Under the pieces are notes generated by a model. That model had not been told where the DNA came from. It saw nothing but the letters and a program-made list of their open reading frames with translations, and did no database searches. Below are positions 52,470 to 60,687 of a stretch of 64,000 nt of DNA, in pieces. The position numbers were made by a program, and so were the translations under genes. Source of the stretch: Pectobacterium carotovorum (GTDB lineage: Bacteria > Pseudomonadota > Gammaproteobacteria > Enterobacterales > Enterobacteriaceae); assembly GCA_016415585.1 (NCBI GenBank), contig CP066552.1, positions 3,906,001-3,970,000 of the forward strand. The letters are read 5' to 3'. How positions within the stretch are numbered: the stretch's first letter is position 1; the number at the start of each line of letters is the position of its first letter.

Positions 52470-54200
52470 TTATTCCTCGCTTAATGTCACCACGTCATAC
52501 ATCACGCTGCCGCCTTTTAATTGCAGCGTGATCGTGTTGTTGCCATTTTTCAGAAAGTGGGATGACACAGGGATGCGGGCGATGTGATAACGCCCACTCT
52601 GTAGCGCGCCGCGATAAATGGTTTTGTCGTTTTCGTAAGTCAGCGTTTCCAGCGTGCTGCCGTTCACTGCTATCGCCAGCTGTGGCATGGTCGGCTCACT
52701 CATGCCGCTGTTGCTCGCTGCCGCCAGTGCGATATTCAGGAAATAGGTTTTTTTCTCAGGTTGCAGGGCAAAACGGATGTCCCATTTTCCCGGTTTGGTC
52801 TGCGCGTAATACCAGTCGTGCTGATAGTCGCTGCGGCCAATATCAAACGTCAGATTTGCCGGAACCTCATGCTGCCAGCGGGTGTTGCGTGCCTCATTGC
52901 CAAAACGGAATTCACTCGCCTGCCGATTGGCCTGCCCAATCGCCCAAACAACCGGTTCGGCTTTGGGCAGGGTTATCACAGGCAGCGCTTGCTTATCACC
53001 GGAAACGGACAGCGTTTGTTCTGCCAATATTCCCGGCTGCGTACCGCTGTTGGCGTATACCGCCAGATGGTAATTGCCCGGGCGAACATGAGGGATTACA
53101 AAATTCCCCTGCGTGTCTGTCGTTGCCTGATACGAATAGCCACGGGTTTGCACATCGAACGGTTCATCCAGCGATGACGAAAGCACGACGGTCACCGACT
53201 GCTGGCTGGCAATGCGTCCGCTCACCTGCGTGCGATCGCGCGCATAGCGGGAATCGTTGACCCAGCTGTACGGCCAGTTGACGGCTTCCGTCAGTGCCTG
53301 ACGCTGAGCATCCGCCAGCATTTGTTCGGTATCGCCCTGATTGATATACAGCAGCCACGGACCGTAGAATTTTTTCCAGCCCGGCGGGGCGACCATATCC
53401 GGCGTACCAAAGTGCGAGCCCGTCATGTAGTTCAGAATGATCGCATCCTGATGTACCAGTAGATCCTGCTTGAGCGCATCGCCGGAGAAATACTCCCGAT
53501 TGCCGTGAATCAGCCACGCCCCTACGCCATTGCCAAAAACGCCCCAGAAAGGCGCAGCACGCATATAGCCAGCAAAATCATATTTGGAATAAATGCGGCC
53601 ATCCGGCAATCGCCAGGTTTCATCCTGCACTTTCGGCGACGCTTCAAGCTGGCTGTAGAGTAGCGGTTTTCCTTGACGATCACCGTTGTAGAGATGATCT
53701 AACCGGGCGGGATCGAAGCGATAGACGTTACGCAATTCACTGATTTTAACGTCCTGATTTCCGCTATTCTCGGCCACCACATAGCTATAAAGCCCGCTAA
53801 TGCCGCGGTGCATAATCAGGTGATATTCAAGCCGTAACAGCCCGTCCCGGTCATCGATATAGGCCACATGCGCTATATCTCGATCGTTGCGCAGCACCTC
53901 TACCCGCTCGGGGACAAAATCTTTGACGCCTTTAGCATGAGCATCGTTAATATAGTAATCGAGGTAAGCGCTACGCGTTTTACTCGGGTCACGCGCCGCA
54001 CCAGACAGGTTGGTGACGATATTCTTGCCTCCCGTCACCATGCTCACCGCGCTGCCATCCTCCCCGAACGCGACTTTTAGTAAGCCGTTATCCAGAACGG
54101 TATTCAGACCAGAAACGGATAACGACACCGCATTATCCTGCGCGCTATAGCCATAGGGTGCCAGCATGGCCCCCACCAACAACAAGACAGATCGCTTCAC
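52470..54200 (-). CDS. rhiE: Rhamnogalacturonate lyase, polysaccharide lyase family 4
   Basis: A 576-residue secreted enzyme that cleaves the rhamnose-galacturonate backbone of rhamnogalacturonan I by beta-elimination, releasing fragments for RhiT-type uptake. A signal peptide (MKRSVLLLVGAMLAPYGYSA) is followed by a catalytic beta-sandwich (about 30-340, with YLDYYINDAH, YHLIMHRGISGLYSYV, GPWLLYINQG). A fibronectin-like domain (about 350-430) and a carbohydrate-binding-type C-terminal domain (about 440-576) come next, the normal PL4 order. The length matches RhiE of Dickeya, which leaves the cell by the Out type II system. The start codon is GTG with GAGGG ahead. It is transcribed alone. Confidence 0.95.
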   Translation of the reverse strand: MKRSVLLLVGAMLAPYGYSAQDNAVSLSVSGLNTVLDNGLLKVAFGEDGSAVSMVTGGKNIVTNLSGAARDPSKTRSAYLDYYINDAHAKGVKDFVPERVEVLRNDRDIAHVAYIDDRDGLLRLEYHLIMHRGISGLYSYVVAENSGNQDVKISELRNVYRFDPARLDHLYNGDRQGKPLLYSQLEASPKVQDETWRLPDGRIYSKYDFAGYMRAAPFWGVFGNGVGAWLIHGNREYFSGDALKQDLLVHQDAIILNYMTGSHFGTPDMVAPPGWKKFYGPWLLYINQGDTEQMLADAQRQALTEAVNWPYSWVNDSRYARDRTQVSGRIASQQSVTVVLSSSLDEPFDVQTRGYSYQATTDTQGNFVIPHVRPGNYHLAVYANSGTQPGILAEQTLSVSGDKQALPVITLPKAEPVVWAIGQANRQASEFRFGNEARNTRWQHEVPANLTFDIGRSDYQHDWYYAQTKPGKWDIRFALQPEKKTYFLNIALAAASNSGMSEPTMPQLAIAVNGSTLETLTYENDKTIYRGALQSGRYHIARIPVSSHFLKNGNNTITLQLKGGSVMYDVVTLSEE

Positions 54201-54287
54201 AGTCAGCCCTCTTGTGTTCAGTCAGTTAAATCATAATTTTCATCGCGGCGGTTCAAGGTAACGGTCAATGCCAGATATTAGGGGAAA

Positions 54288-54326
54288 CACGGTGATGAGG
54301 TTCCCGCAGGGACACCTCGCACCGTG
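54288..54326 (-). terminator. Long imperfect hairpin between the export locus and rhiE
   Basis: CACGGTG-AT-GAGGT-T-CCC and GGG-AC-ACCTC-G-CACCGTG pair around a GCA loop, about 15 paired bases with three small internal loops. On the minus strand it follows the M50-HlyD gene by 200 bases and is followed by GTTTCCCC. It is probably the end of the export operon, or a leader structure of rhiE. No gene is seen elsewhere in 54201-54528. Confidence 0.5.
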
Positions 54327-54528
54327 GTAGCCCCGTGTATCTCGATGTCACGTCGCTGCCTTGCCACTAATGTAAAAAAATCAGCTATTTTAAACAGATA
54401 GAATGGAGATAGCAGGGACAACATAATCGAGGGGATAAGCGCCCTCCTTCACGCCACTGCCAGCAACAACAAGAATCTGGCAATAGCGGGAAGAAAGTCA
54501 GGATCGACATCGCAGAAATTAAAACTGA

Positions 54529-56658
54529 TCAGAATGACAGCTCGCGAATCAGTACGGCGGACACCACTTTCCAGCCGCGAATCAGCAGGCTTTGCGCCTC
54601 ACCGTCCATCACCACCGTGCCGCGCAGCACCTGCGGCTGAGCACGATAATCGTCAGGCAGACTGAGCAGCACGCGATAAACGGCCTGTTCAGGATGCAGC
54701 TTGCGCTGTGCGTCGCTCAACGTGGCAATATCACCGCCGTAAATGGATGCCAACTCCGGCGCGGCGTTCAGATCGCGGGTTGCCGTGCTGGCAATCTCCA
54801 CAATAGTGAGCGGCAGCGACGAGCGGCTCACGTCCTGTAAATAAAACGTCCCCTTTGCGCCCGTGCGGAGCCGCTGCCAGTCTTTTTCCGACACGAACGC
54901 TTCCACCAGCCCGCCGGTTGGCTTGGTGACGACCGCCAGCCATTCGCCCTGCCCCAGCCACTCGCTCGTTTCCAGCGGCGTCGCCATATCGGCCACCACG
55001 CCGTCTATAGGCGCACGCACCGTCAGTTGTTCCGACTGACGCTGCAATACCTGTAGCTTTTTCAGCGCCGCTTCGTGTTCCTGCTTCACCCGCTGATGAT
55101 CGCCAGCCGCTTCCTTGTTGAATACCTGAAAGGTGCTTTGCCAGTTCAATGTAGCAATCTGACGTTCCAGCTGTTGCCGTTCATACGCCAGCGCATCAGA
55201 CGACAGCGTAAACAGCGTCTGCCCGGCGTTCACGGCCTGACCAACCCGTACGTCAATGCGCTGAATCATCGCAGGTACGGGCATATACAGGCTGCTTTGC
55301 TGTTCTGCCCGCAGCAGCGCCGGGGCGTACACGCTGCGCTGCCAGGGAATCATCAGCAAGAGCAGAACCACAGCGCTCACAGTCAGCGTTGTCGTCATAT
55401 TACGGTTCATACGATAATCCTTACGGCGTTTACTCCACTCGCGTACTTCATTCACCACTGGCATCACCACGAAGTAGCCGATTTCAATCGCGAAAAGCAG
55501 CATCCCCAGCAGTTTGAACGTCATGTGGTAAACCAAAATCGCGATACCGGTAAACAGGAAGAAACGGTATATCCACACTGCAAAGGCATAGCCCACCAGC
55601 GTACGTTGCAGCCAGCGGGGAAAATGCTCCGGCGGTGCATCACCTAAGCCGAACAGCCATTCCCGCATCTGCCAGCGGCCGATAGAAAAGCCTCGGTTTT
55701 GCAGGTTCGGCATCTGTAATCCATCGGAAAGCAGGAAATAGCCGTCGAAGCGCATCAGCGGGCTGAGGTTAATCGCCAGCGTCATAATCCAGGTTGTCGT
55801 CGCCAGCATAAACGCGGCGCTGCGCAGCATGCCGTCCGGCAAGAAGCTCCATGCCAGCGTCGCCCATGCTGCCAGCACCAGTTCGGTCATCATGCCCGCT
55901 GCACCAATCGCCATCCTCTGCCGACGGCGGGTGAGTTTCCACGAGCCGGACGTATCGGTGTACAGCACCGGCATCATCACCAGAAACGCGACGCCCATGG
56001 TGGCAACCCGCGCACCAAAGCGCTTGCAGGTGTAGGCGTGGCCGAACTCATGCAGAATCTTGGTAAAGCACAGCGTCAGCCCCGCCAGCGCTGCGCCTTC
56101 CAGCGTGAAGAAGTGCAGAAACGTATGCTTGAACGTTTCCCACTGGCGTCCGGCGAGGAAGAGCCCCAGCACGGCCACCAGCAGCGTCAGCTTGAGAAAA
56201 GTCCGGCTGAAAAACGGCTCGATCCACGGCAGTGTCGCGCCCAAAAAGCGATCGGGGTGCCATAAGGGAATGCGAAAAAATAGATAGTTCTTCAACAGCT
56301 TGCGCCAGATCGAAACGCGCGACTGTTCCACCTGACGAGAAAACTGCGCCATTGCCTCATCGCCAGAAACCCGCGTCAGGCTGTTGGCCTGCAAGAAACG
56401 ATTGAAGTACTGCACATCGCTGTCATCAAGTATCAGCGCAGAAGTCTGGTTAACCTCGGCAACAATTTGCGCGGCGTTCCCCATCGACCAACGCGATAGC
56501 ATCGCCATTTCCGCCCAACCGATACGAAAATAGAGGCCACGCAGCGGATCTTCCAGCGTCCAGCTAGGCGATCCGTCACGGTTAGCGGGCCCAGCATGCA
56601 GGATCAGTTCATCGCGCAGCGGGCTGAGCCCAGCGGCCGGCGTCGTACCTCCGGCCAT
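54529..56658 (-). CDS. M50 (site-2-protease-like) metalloprotease fused to an HlyD/lipoyl domain
   Basis: A 709-residue polytopic inner-membrane protein. Residues 1-110 form a soluble N-terminal domain (SWTLEDPLRGLYFRIGWAEM) of the kind seen in front of M50 proteases. The membrane core has the zinc motif H203-E-F-G-H207 in ILHEFGHAYTCKRFGA and the third ligand motif N297-LSP-LMRFD305-G. After a last helix (about 435-450) comes a biotinyl-lipoyl/HlyD region (about 455-700) with PVPAMIQRIDVRVGQAVNAG, a helical hairpin, and VRAPIDGVVADMA. It is the last gene of a coupled run with two HlyD adaptors and a TolC. It may replace the missing ABC component, process the exported giant protein, or both; this is inference. 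Confidence 0.9.
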   Translation of the reverse strand: MAGGTTPAAGLSPLRDELILHAGPANRDGSPSWTLEDPLRGLYFRIGWAEMAMLSRWSMGNAAQIVAEVNQTSALILDDSDVQYFNRFLQANSLTRVSGDEAMAQFSRQVEQSRVSIWRKLLKNYLFFRIPLWHPDRFLGATLPWIEPFFSRTFLKLTLLVAVLGLFLAGRQWETFKHTFLHFFTLEGAALAGLTLCFTKILHEFGHAYTCKRFGARVATMGVAFLVMMPVLYTDTSGSWKLTRRRQRMAIGAAGMMTELVLAAWATLAWSFLPDGMLRSAAFMLATTTWIMTLAINLSPLMRFDGYFLLSDGLQMPNLQNRGFSIGRWQMREWLFGLGDAPPEHFPRWLQRTLVGYAFAVWIYRFFLFTGIAILVYHMTFKLLGMLLFAIEIGYFVVMPVVNEVREWSKRRKDYRMNRNMTTTLTVSAVVLLLLMIPWQRSVYAPALLRAEQQSSLYMPVPAMIQRIDVRVGQAVNAGQTLFTLSSDALAYERQQLERQIATLNWQSTFQVFNKEAAGDHQRVKQEHEAALKKLQVLQRQSEQLTVRAPIDGVVADMATPLETSEWLGQGEWLAVVTKPTGGLVEAFVSEKDWQRLRTGAKGTFYLQDVSRSSLPLTIVEIASTATRDLNAAPELASIYGGDIATLSDAQRKLHPEQAVYRVLLSLPDDYRAQPQVLRGTVVMDGEAQSLLIRGWKVVSAVLIRELSF

Positions 56659-56660
56659 CG

Positions 56661-58016
56661 TTAGACGCCCAACCAGACGCGCATTGACGCCAGCGGTTTG
56701 CGCAGCAGGTAAACGAACAGCACCGTGCGTTTACCGTACAGCTTGGCGGTCCCTTTCAGGCCCACGCGCAGCTGCGGATCATCCTGTGTAAAGCGTGCGC
56801 GCAACCGATAGGCCATCACATTGTCCGGCGTCGGCGCGGCGCGATAGCCAATCTGCTCCAGCCGCGCGTCCTGTGCCGAATTCGGCGCCACATTGAGGAA
56901 CAGGCGCACGTACGCGCCGTTTTCCAGCGCAATCGCATCCGCCGCTGGCAATTGGATCTCCAGCTCAACATCGTGCGGATCGGCGATCATCATGATACGT
57001 TCCCCCACCGCCACCGAGCGCCCAATCCAGTCGCTGCTATCGTCAAAAATCGCCACACCATCACGCTGAGAAACAAGCTGCATGCGTTCCTGCTGACGTT
57101 GCAGAAAGTCCATCTCGCTCTGCGCCTGTTCGCGGCGGCTTTGCAGCACGGCCAGACTGGCCTTGCTATTGGCATCGAACAACGCCTGCTGCTGTGCCTG
57201 ACGATACTGAGCATCAGCGGTAGCAAAAGCCTGTCGGGCCGATTCCAGTCGGTTTTCCAGTTCGCGCACGTCCAGTCGCACCAGCGGCTGATTGGCGCTA
57301 ACGGCCTGATTAGGCCGTACCAGAATGTCATCCACCACGCCCGCCACGGGGGCGCGCACCATCACCGGACGATGCGCGACGATCTCAGCCGGAGCCAGCA
57401 CCGACTGGCGAACGGGGATCAATAAGATCAGCGCCAGCGCCACGATCCCAGCCAGAATCAAACGACGCTTCTTCGGGCTGGTATTCGTCTGCCGCCGACG
57501 TTGTTTCTGCAAACTCGCCCACGCGTGAGCATACGCTTCCGCCAGTTTTTCCAGCAGCACGATCTCGGCTGGCAGCCACGCGTTGTCCCGTGCTAACACC
57601 AGTACAAGCGGCGTCTCGCCCTGCGCTAAACGCAGCGGTAGCCAGAGTAAAAATTCCGGCAGATGTTCCTGCCACAAAATCTGATCATCGGCAGGCAGCT
57701 CGCGGCATTGCAGCGCCTGCGTTTGACGCCCCTCTTCCTGCCACTGACGGCACAGGCGGCTAAATTCGGTACAAAACGGCGCGTTGTGATCGAGCGAGGC
57801 CAGCCCGGAAGCCGCCTGCAAGCGCCGTTTATCACAGTCCCACAGCAGCGCCTGCCGATACTTCACTAAATTATGCGTCTCGTTGACGATGAAAAACGCC
57901 AGCTCATCCAGCGTTTCACGCGCTCTGGCACGGCTTTGCAGCTGCAACAGCTCGGCCAGCAGTGCCAGTCGTGTATCCTGTTCAGTTTGTGCTGCTGTCG
58001 TGTTCCGTTCGGTCAT
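56661..58016 (-). CDS. HlyD-family adaptor with an N-terminal cytoplasmic GAF-like domain
   Basis: A 451-residue inner-membrane adaptor. Residues 15-170 form a soluble domain with a GAF-like helix-strand pattern (LDELAFFIVNETHNLVKYRQ, LLWLPLRLAQGETPLVLVLA) that would face the cytoplasm. One membrane helix spans about 186-202 (LILAGIVALALILLIPV). The periplasmic part has the lipoyl halves (VMVRAPVAGVVDDILVRPNQ), a coiled-coil hairpin (about 250-320) and a beta-barrel. Ordinary HlyD adaptors have only a short cytoplasmic tail, so the N-domain is unusual and could sense a signal or recruit substrate. Its stop is two bases before the M50 gene, and its start overlaps the smaller adaptor by four bases. 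Confidence 0.85.
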   Translation of the reverse strand: MTERNTTAAQTEQDTRLALLAELLQLQSRARARETLDELAFFIVNETHNLVKYRQALLWDCDKRRLQAASGLASLDHNAPFCTEFSRLCRQWQEEGRQTQALQCRELPADDQILWQEHLPEFLLWLPLRLAQGETPLVLVLARDNAWLPAEIVLLEKLAEAYAHAWASLQKQRRRQTNTSPKKRRLILAGIVALALILLIPVRQSVLAPAEIVAHRPVMVRAPVAGVVDDILVRPNQAVSANQPLVRLDVRELENRLESARQAFATADAQYRQAQQQALFDANSKASLAVLQSRREQAQSEMDFLQRQQERMQLVSQRDGVAIFDDSSDWIGRSVAVGERIMMIADPHDVELEIQLPAADAIALENGAYVRLFLNVAPNSAQDARLEQIGYRAAPTPDNVMAYRLRARFTQDDPQLRVGLKGTAKLYGKRTVLFVYLLRKPLASMRVWLGV

Positions 58017-58768
58017 GGCGATACGCTGCCGGCATCAGGCGGTACAATTTGCGCCACACCGCTCATGCCCGGCAACAATCCAGCGGTGGATTGGGTAATC
58101 CGACCAAAGACTTTTACCGACTGACTGACCGGATCGATCGCCGAAGAAAGGCGGCTGATTTCCGCCGGATAGCTCAGACCAGTTTCATCCAGCGTGACCT
58201 GAAAGGCGCTGCCCTGCTTTAACCATACCAGCCAGCGCGACGGCACGATCATTTCCAGCTCAAACGCGCTGTCGTCATAAATCGCCAGCAGCTCTTTGCC
58301 TTCCGGCACGGATTCCCAACGCTTCACCTTGGTTTCCGTTACGCGACCAGAGAATGGGGCTTTGATGGCACAGCGTTGCAGCATGGCGCGATTGACGCCG
58401 CTTTCGGCCTGCGCCATCGACACCGACGATCGCGCCTGATCGACATCCGACAGGCTGATCGAATTGAGCTTATCCAGCCGATCGGCAATCGCCAGCTTCT
58501 TACGCGCGGCATTCTCTGCGGCATTTGAGTAGTTCAGCTTTTCGCGCAGCACGGTGCAGTCAAACGTCACCAGCGTATCGCCCTGCTTGAAGTGTTCACC
58601 CTCTTTCACCGCAATATCCGTCACTTTCCCCGCAATTTCGCTGGATAACACGGTATAGCGCTGTGCGCTAAGCTGTACGCGAATGTCTCCCGTTGTCGCA
58701 GCCTGCCCCAACAGGGGCAGACCTAACACACTGACCAGCAATAGCGGACGCATTATGCCGAAAGCCAT
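58013..58768 (-). CDS. Periplasmic HlyD/RND-type adaptor protein
   Basis: A 251-residue membrane-fusion protein. The N-terminal hydrophobic signal (MRPLLLVSVLGLPLLGQAAT) is followed by a lipoyl half (LSSEIAGKVTDIAVKEGEHF), a coiled-coil hairpin (about 75-130), the second lipoyl half (IKAPFSGRVTETKVKRWESV) and a beta-barrel. It is shorter than typical RND adaptors (about 370 residues) because the membrane-proximal domain is reduced. The start overlaps the stop of the TolC gene, giving tight coupling. It would bridge the inner-membrane parts and the TolC-like channel. Confidence 0.88.
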   Translation of the reverse strand: MAFGIMRPLLLVSVLGLPLLGQAATTGDIRVQLSAQRYTVLSSEIAGKVTDIAVKEGEHFKQGDTLVTFDCTVLREKLNYSNAAENAARKKLAIADRLDKLNSISLSDVDQARSSVSMAQAESGVNRAMLQRCAIKAPFSGRVTETKVKRWESVPEGKELLAIYDDSAFELEMIVPSRWLVWLKQGSAFQVTLDETGLSYPAEISRLSSAIDPVSQSVKVFGRITQSTAGLLPGMSGVAQIVPPDAGSVSP

Positions 58769-60573
58769 TAACGCGAACCTCCCGCCTGTAGGGATTGCAG
58801 GTTATCCCACATATCCGTGTTCACCACGCGATAAGGCTTACCCGCGCCAGCCGATGATGTCGCAGCAGACGAGGCAATCGGCGTCACAACAGGTGCTACG
58901 GATGGAGTGGATGCTGTTTTAGCCGAAGCCGTCGTGGTAGCAGGCGTAGCTGGTGTAGACAGGGACAAACGAGGTACCGCAACGCCGCCTTTCTCAAGGT
59001 TACCCGTGGTGAGGGCAATTGAGCTGCTCAGCGCCGCCAGACTGACATCGTTCACGTTATCCGGCAGCACATCCAACCCAGCGGCCTGATACACCGCGCC
59101 CAGCGCGTTCTGCACATCGGCAAAGCTACGGTCACGCGCGCGGGTGGTCAGAATGGTTTCCGTGCTGACGCGCACCTGCTCCATCTGCGTTTCGGCACGA
59201 TGCTGTACGCTGAGCGTGGTTTGATTAAGGATGCCACGCTGAATTCGTGCCAGTTCCTGATAGCGACCGAACATCCGCGTGCTCTGCTGATATTCCTGCC
59301 AGGCGACATTCACCTGCGTCAATACCGCCATGCGCAGTGCCTGACGGCGCACCTCCGCCAGATCTTCATTCGCCTGTCCGGCACGTTTCACCGATGACCA
59401 CGACAACACGTTCAGCAGGTTGCCGCTGACCTGAACGCCCGCGTTCGCCCACTGGTGATTAACCAGATAGCTGTTGCTATCACCGTTGATACCGGCAAAC
59501 AGTGACACGCCTGGCAGCAGGCGCAGCAGCGATTTACGGGTTTCCAGTACGCTATTGCGTGCCAGATAGCTCTCTTCACGCACTTCCGGGCGTTTAACCA
59601 TCGAGAAGTTTTCCAAATCGTCGAGCGAGTAGGCCATCTTCGGCGCGACTAGGCTGCTTTCGCTCGGCACGACGACGTCATATTTGCTCGACGGTGGCAG
59701 GTTCATCAGCGCGGCCAGACGGGATTTCGCCACTACCAGATCGCTGTCGACAATCTCCAACTGGCGCACCATCTCCAGCATGTTCTTCTGGAAACGCAGC
59801 GCTTCAACCGGTGCCAACAGGCGTTGCTGTTCGGTCTGACGCGCATATTCCAGCGCCTGACGCGCCTGCGTCAGCGCGGTGGTCACTTCCGGCTGCAAAC
59901 GCTGCGCCGTGGCCGCTTCCCAATAAGCGGTACGCACCTGACGGGTAATATCGGCCACCACGCGACGACGACGTTCTTCCGCCGCCAGCGATTTGTTCGC
60001 CTGTACTTTGGCGTTGAAATAGCTGATACCGAAGTCCAGCACGTTCCAGCTCATCGTCAGATCGGCGGTGCGCATGGTCTGATCCTGACTGGTGGACGCT
60101 TCCAGTGACTGCCGTCCAGTGGTGACCGACTGGCTGCTGGAACCGGCCACGTTATCGCGGGTTTGTAACCCAGCGCGCGCGGTCAGTTTTGGTAACAGCA
60201 TATCCAGATTCTGTACGCCCAACAGGTCATCTTCCATCGCCTGTTCCATCAGCGCGACCCGCTGTTGCAGGTTATATTTCAGCGCACGGGCAATCGCCTC
60301 ATCCAGCGTGATCGTACCGCGTACCGGTTCTTGATTGGCGAACATCTGCGTTCTGTCGCTCAGCGCCTGTGCGACCTGCTGTTCTATCGTAACCGGCTCA
60401 GGTTTGACGGCACAGCCAGCCAGCCCCAGACAGGCAAGAGCTACTGCGATCCGTAACGCCCGAGAACCCGCGGTGCGTGGTGTAGCCTCGTGTTGAACGT
60501 TCTGCTGCTGACTGTCGTGTTGCTGGCTATCCCAGAAATGCGCTATGTGCTGATTCACCCGGGTTCTCCCCAT
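58768..60573 (-). CDS. TolC-family outer-membrane lipoprotein
   Basis: A 601-residue outer-membrane efflux protein. Residues 38-54 form a lipoprotein signal with the lipobox LAGC54 (preceded by RIAVALACLG), after an unusually long charged leader of about 37 residues. Two TolC/OEP repeats follow (about 90-300 and 320-510), rich in long heptad helices (RALKYNLQQRVALMEQAMED, ARQALEYARQTEQQRLLAPV). The C-terminal 70 residues are Ala/Thr/Ser-rich and low in complexity. A GTG at 60558 is an alternative start that would shorten the leader. It supplies the outer-membrane exit of this export locus. Confidence 0.88.
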   Translation of the reverse strand: MGRTRVNQHIAHFWDSQQHDSQQQNVQHEATPRTAGSRALRIAVALACLGLAGCAVKPEPVTIEQQVAQALSDRTQMFANQEPVRGTITLDEAIARALKYNLQQRVALMEQAMEDDLLGVQNLDMLLPKLTARAGLQTRDNVAGSSSQSVTTGRQSLEASTSQDQTMRTADLTMSWNVLDFGISYFNAKVQANKSLAAEERRRRVVADITRQVRTAYWEAATAQRLQPEVTTALTQARQALEYARQTEQQRLLAPVEALRFQKNMLEMVRQLEIVDSDLVVAKSRLAALMNLPPSSKYDVVVPSESSLVAPKMAYSLDDLENFSMVKRPEVREESYLARNSVLETRKSLLRLLPGVSLFAGINGDSNSYLVNHQWANAGVQVSGNLLNVLSWSSVKRAGQANEDLAEVRRQALRMAVLTQVNVAWQEYQQSTRMFGRYQELARIQRGILNQTTLSVQHRAETQMEQVRVSTETILTTRARDRSFADVQNALGAVYQAAGLDVLPDNVNDVSLAALSSSIALTTGNLEKGGVAVPRLSLSTPATPATTTASAKTASTPSVAPVVTPIASSAATSSAGAGKPYRVVNTDMWDNLQSLQAGGSR

Positions 60574-60598
60574 CTTCTATTTGTCTGTTCCCTTCATC

Positions 60599-60629
60599 TT
60601 GCAGGCGGTGGGTTGGTTACCGCCTGCAA
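60599..60629 (-). repeat. Hairpin between the giant protein gene and the tolC-like gene
   Basis: TTGCAGGCGGT and ACCGCCTGCAA are perfect 11-base inverted arms around a 9-base loop, in the 114-base spacer of the minus-strand operon. No T-run follows on the minus strand, so it may be an attenuator or mRNA-stability element that sets the ratio of substrate to machinery. Confidence 0.6.
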
Positions 60630-60687
60630 ACGCCCGGGTTAGTGGTTAAGTAATAAAATCTCGTCTCGGTATTCGATCTGCACAGCG

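Noticed and set aside
52562..53260. Plus-strand open frame of 232 codons opposite rhiE
   Set aside because: Shadow of rhiE; the sequence is Cys/Arg/Pro-rich noise without a family match.
54201..54260. Possible KdgR box upstream of rhiE (TGAAAATTATGATTTAA)
   Set aside because: The TGAAA and TTTAA halves are seven bases apart instead of five and the second half is imperfect.
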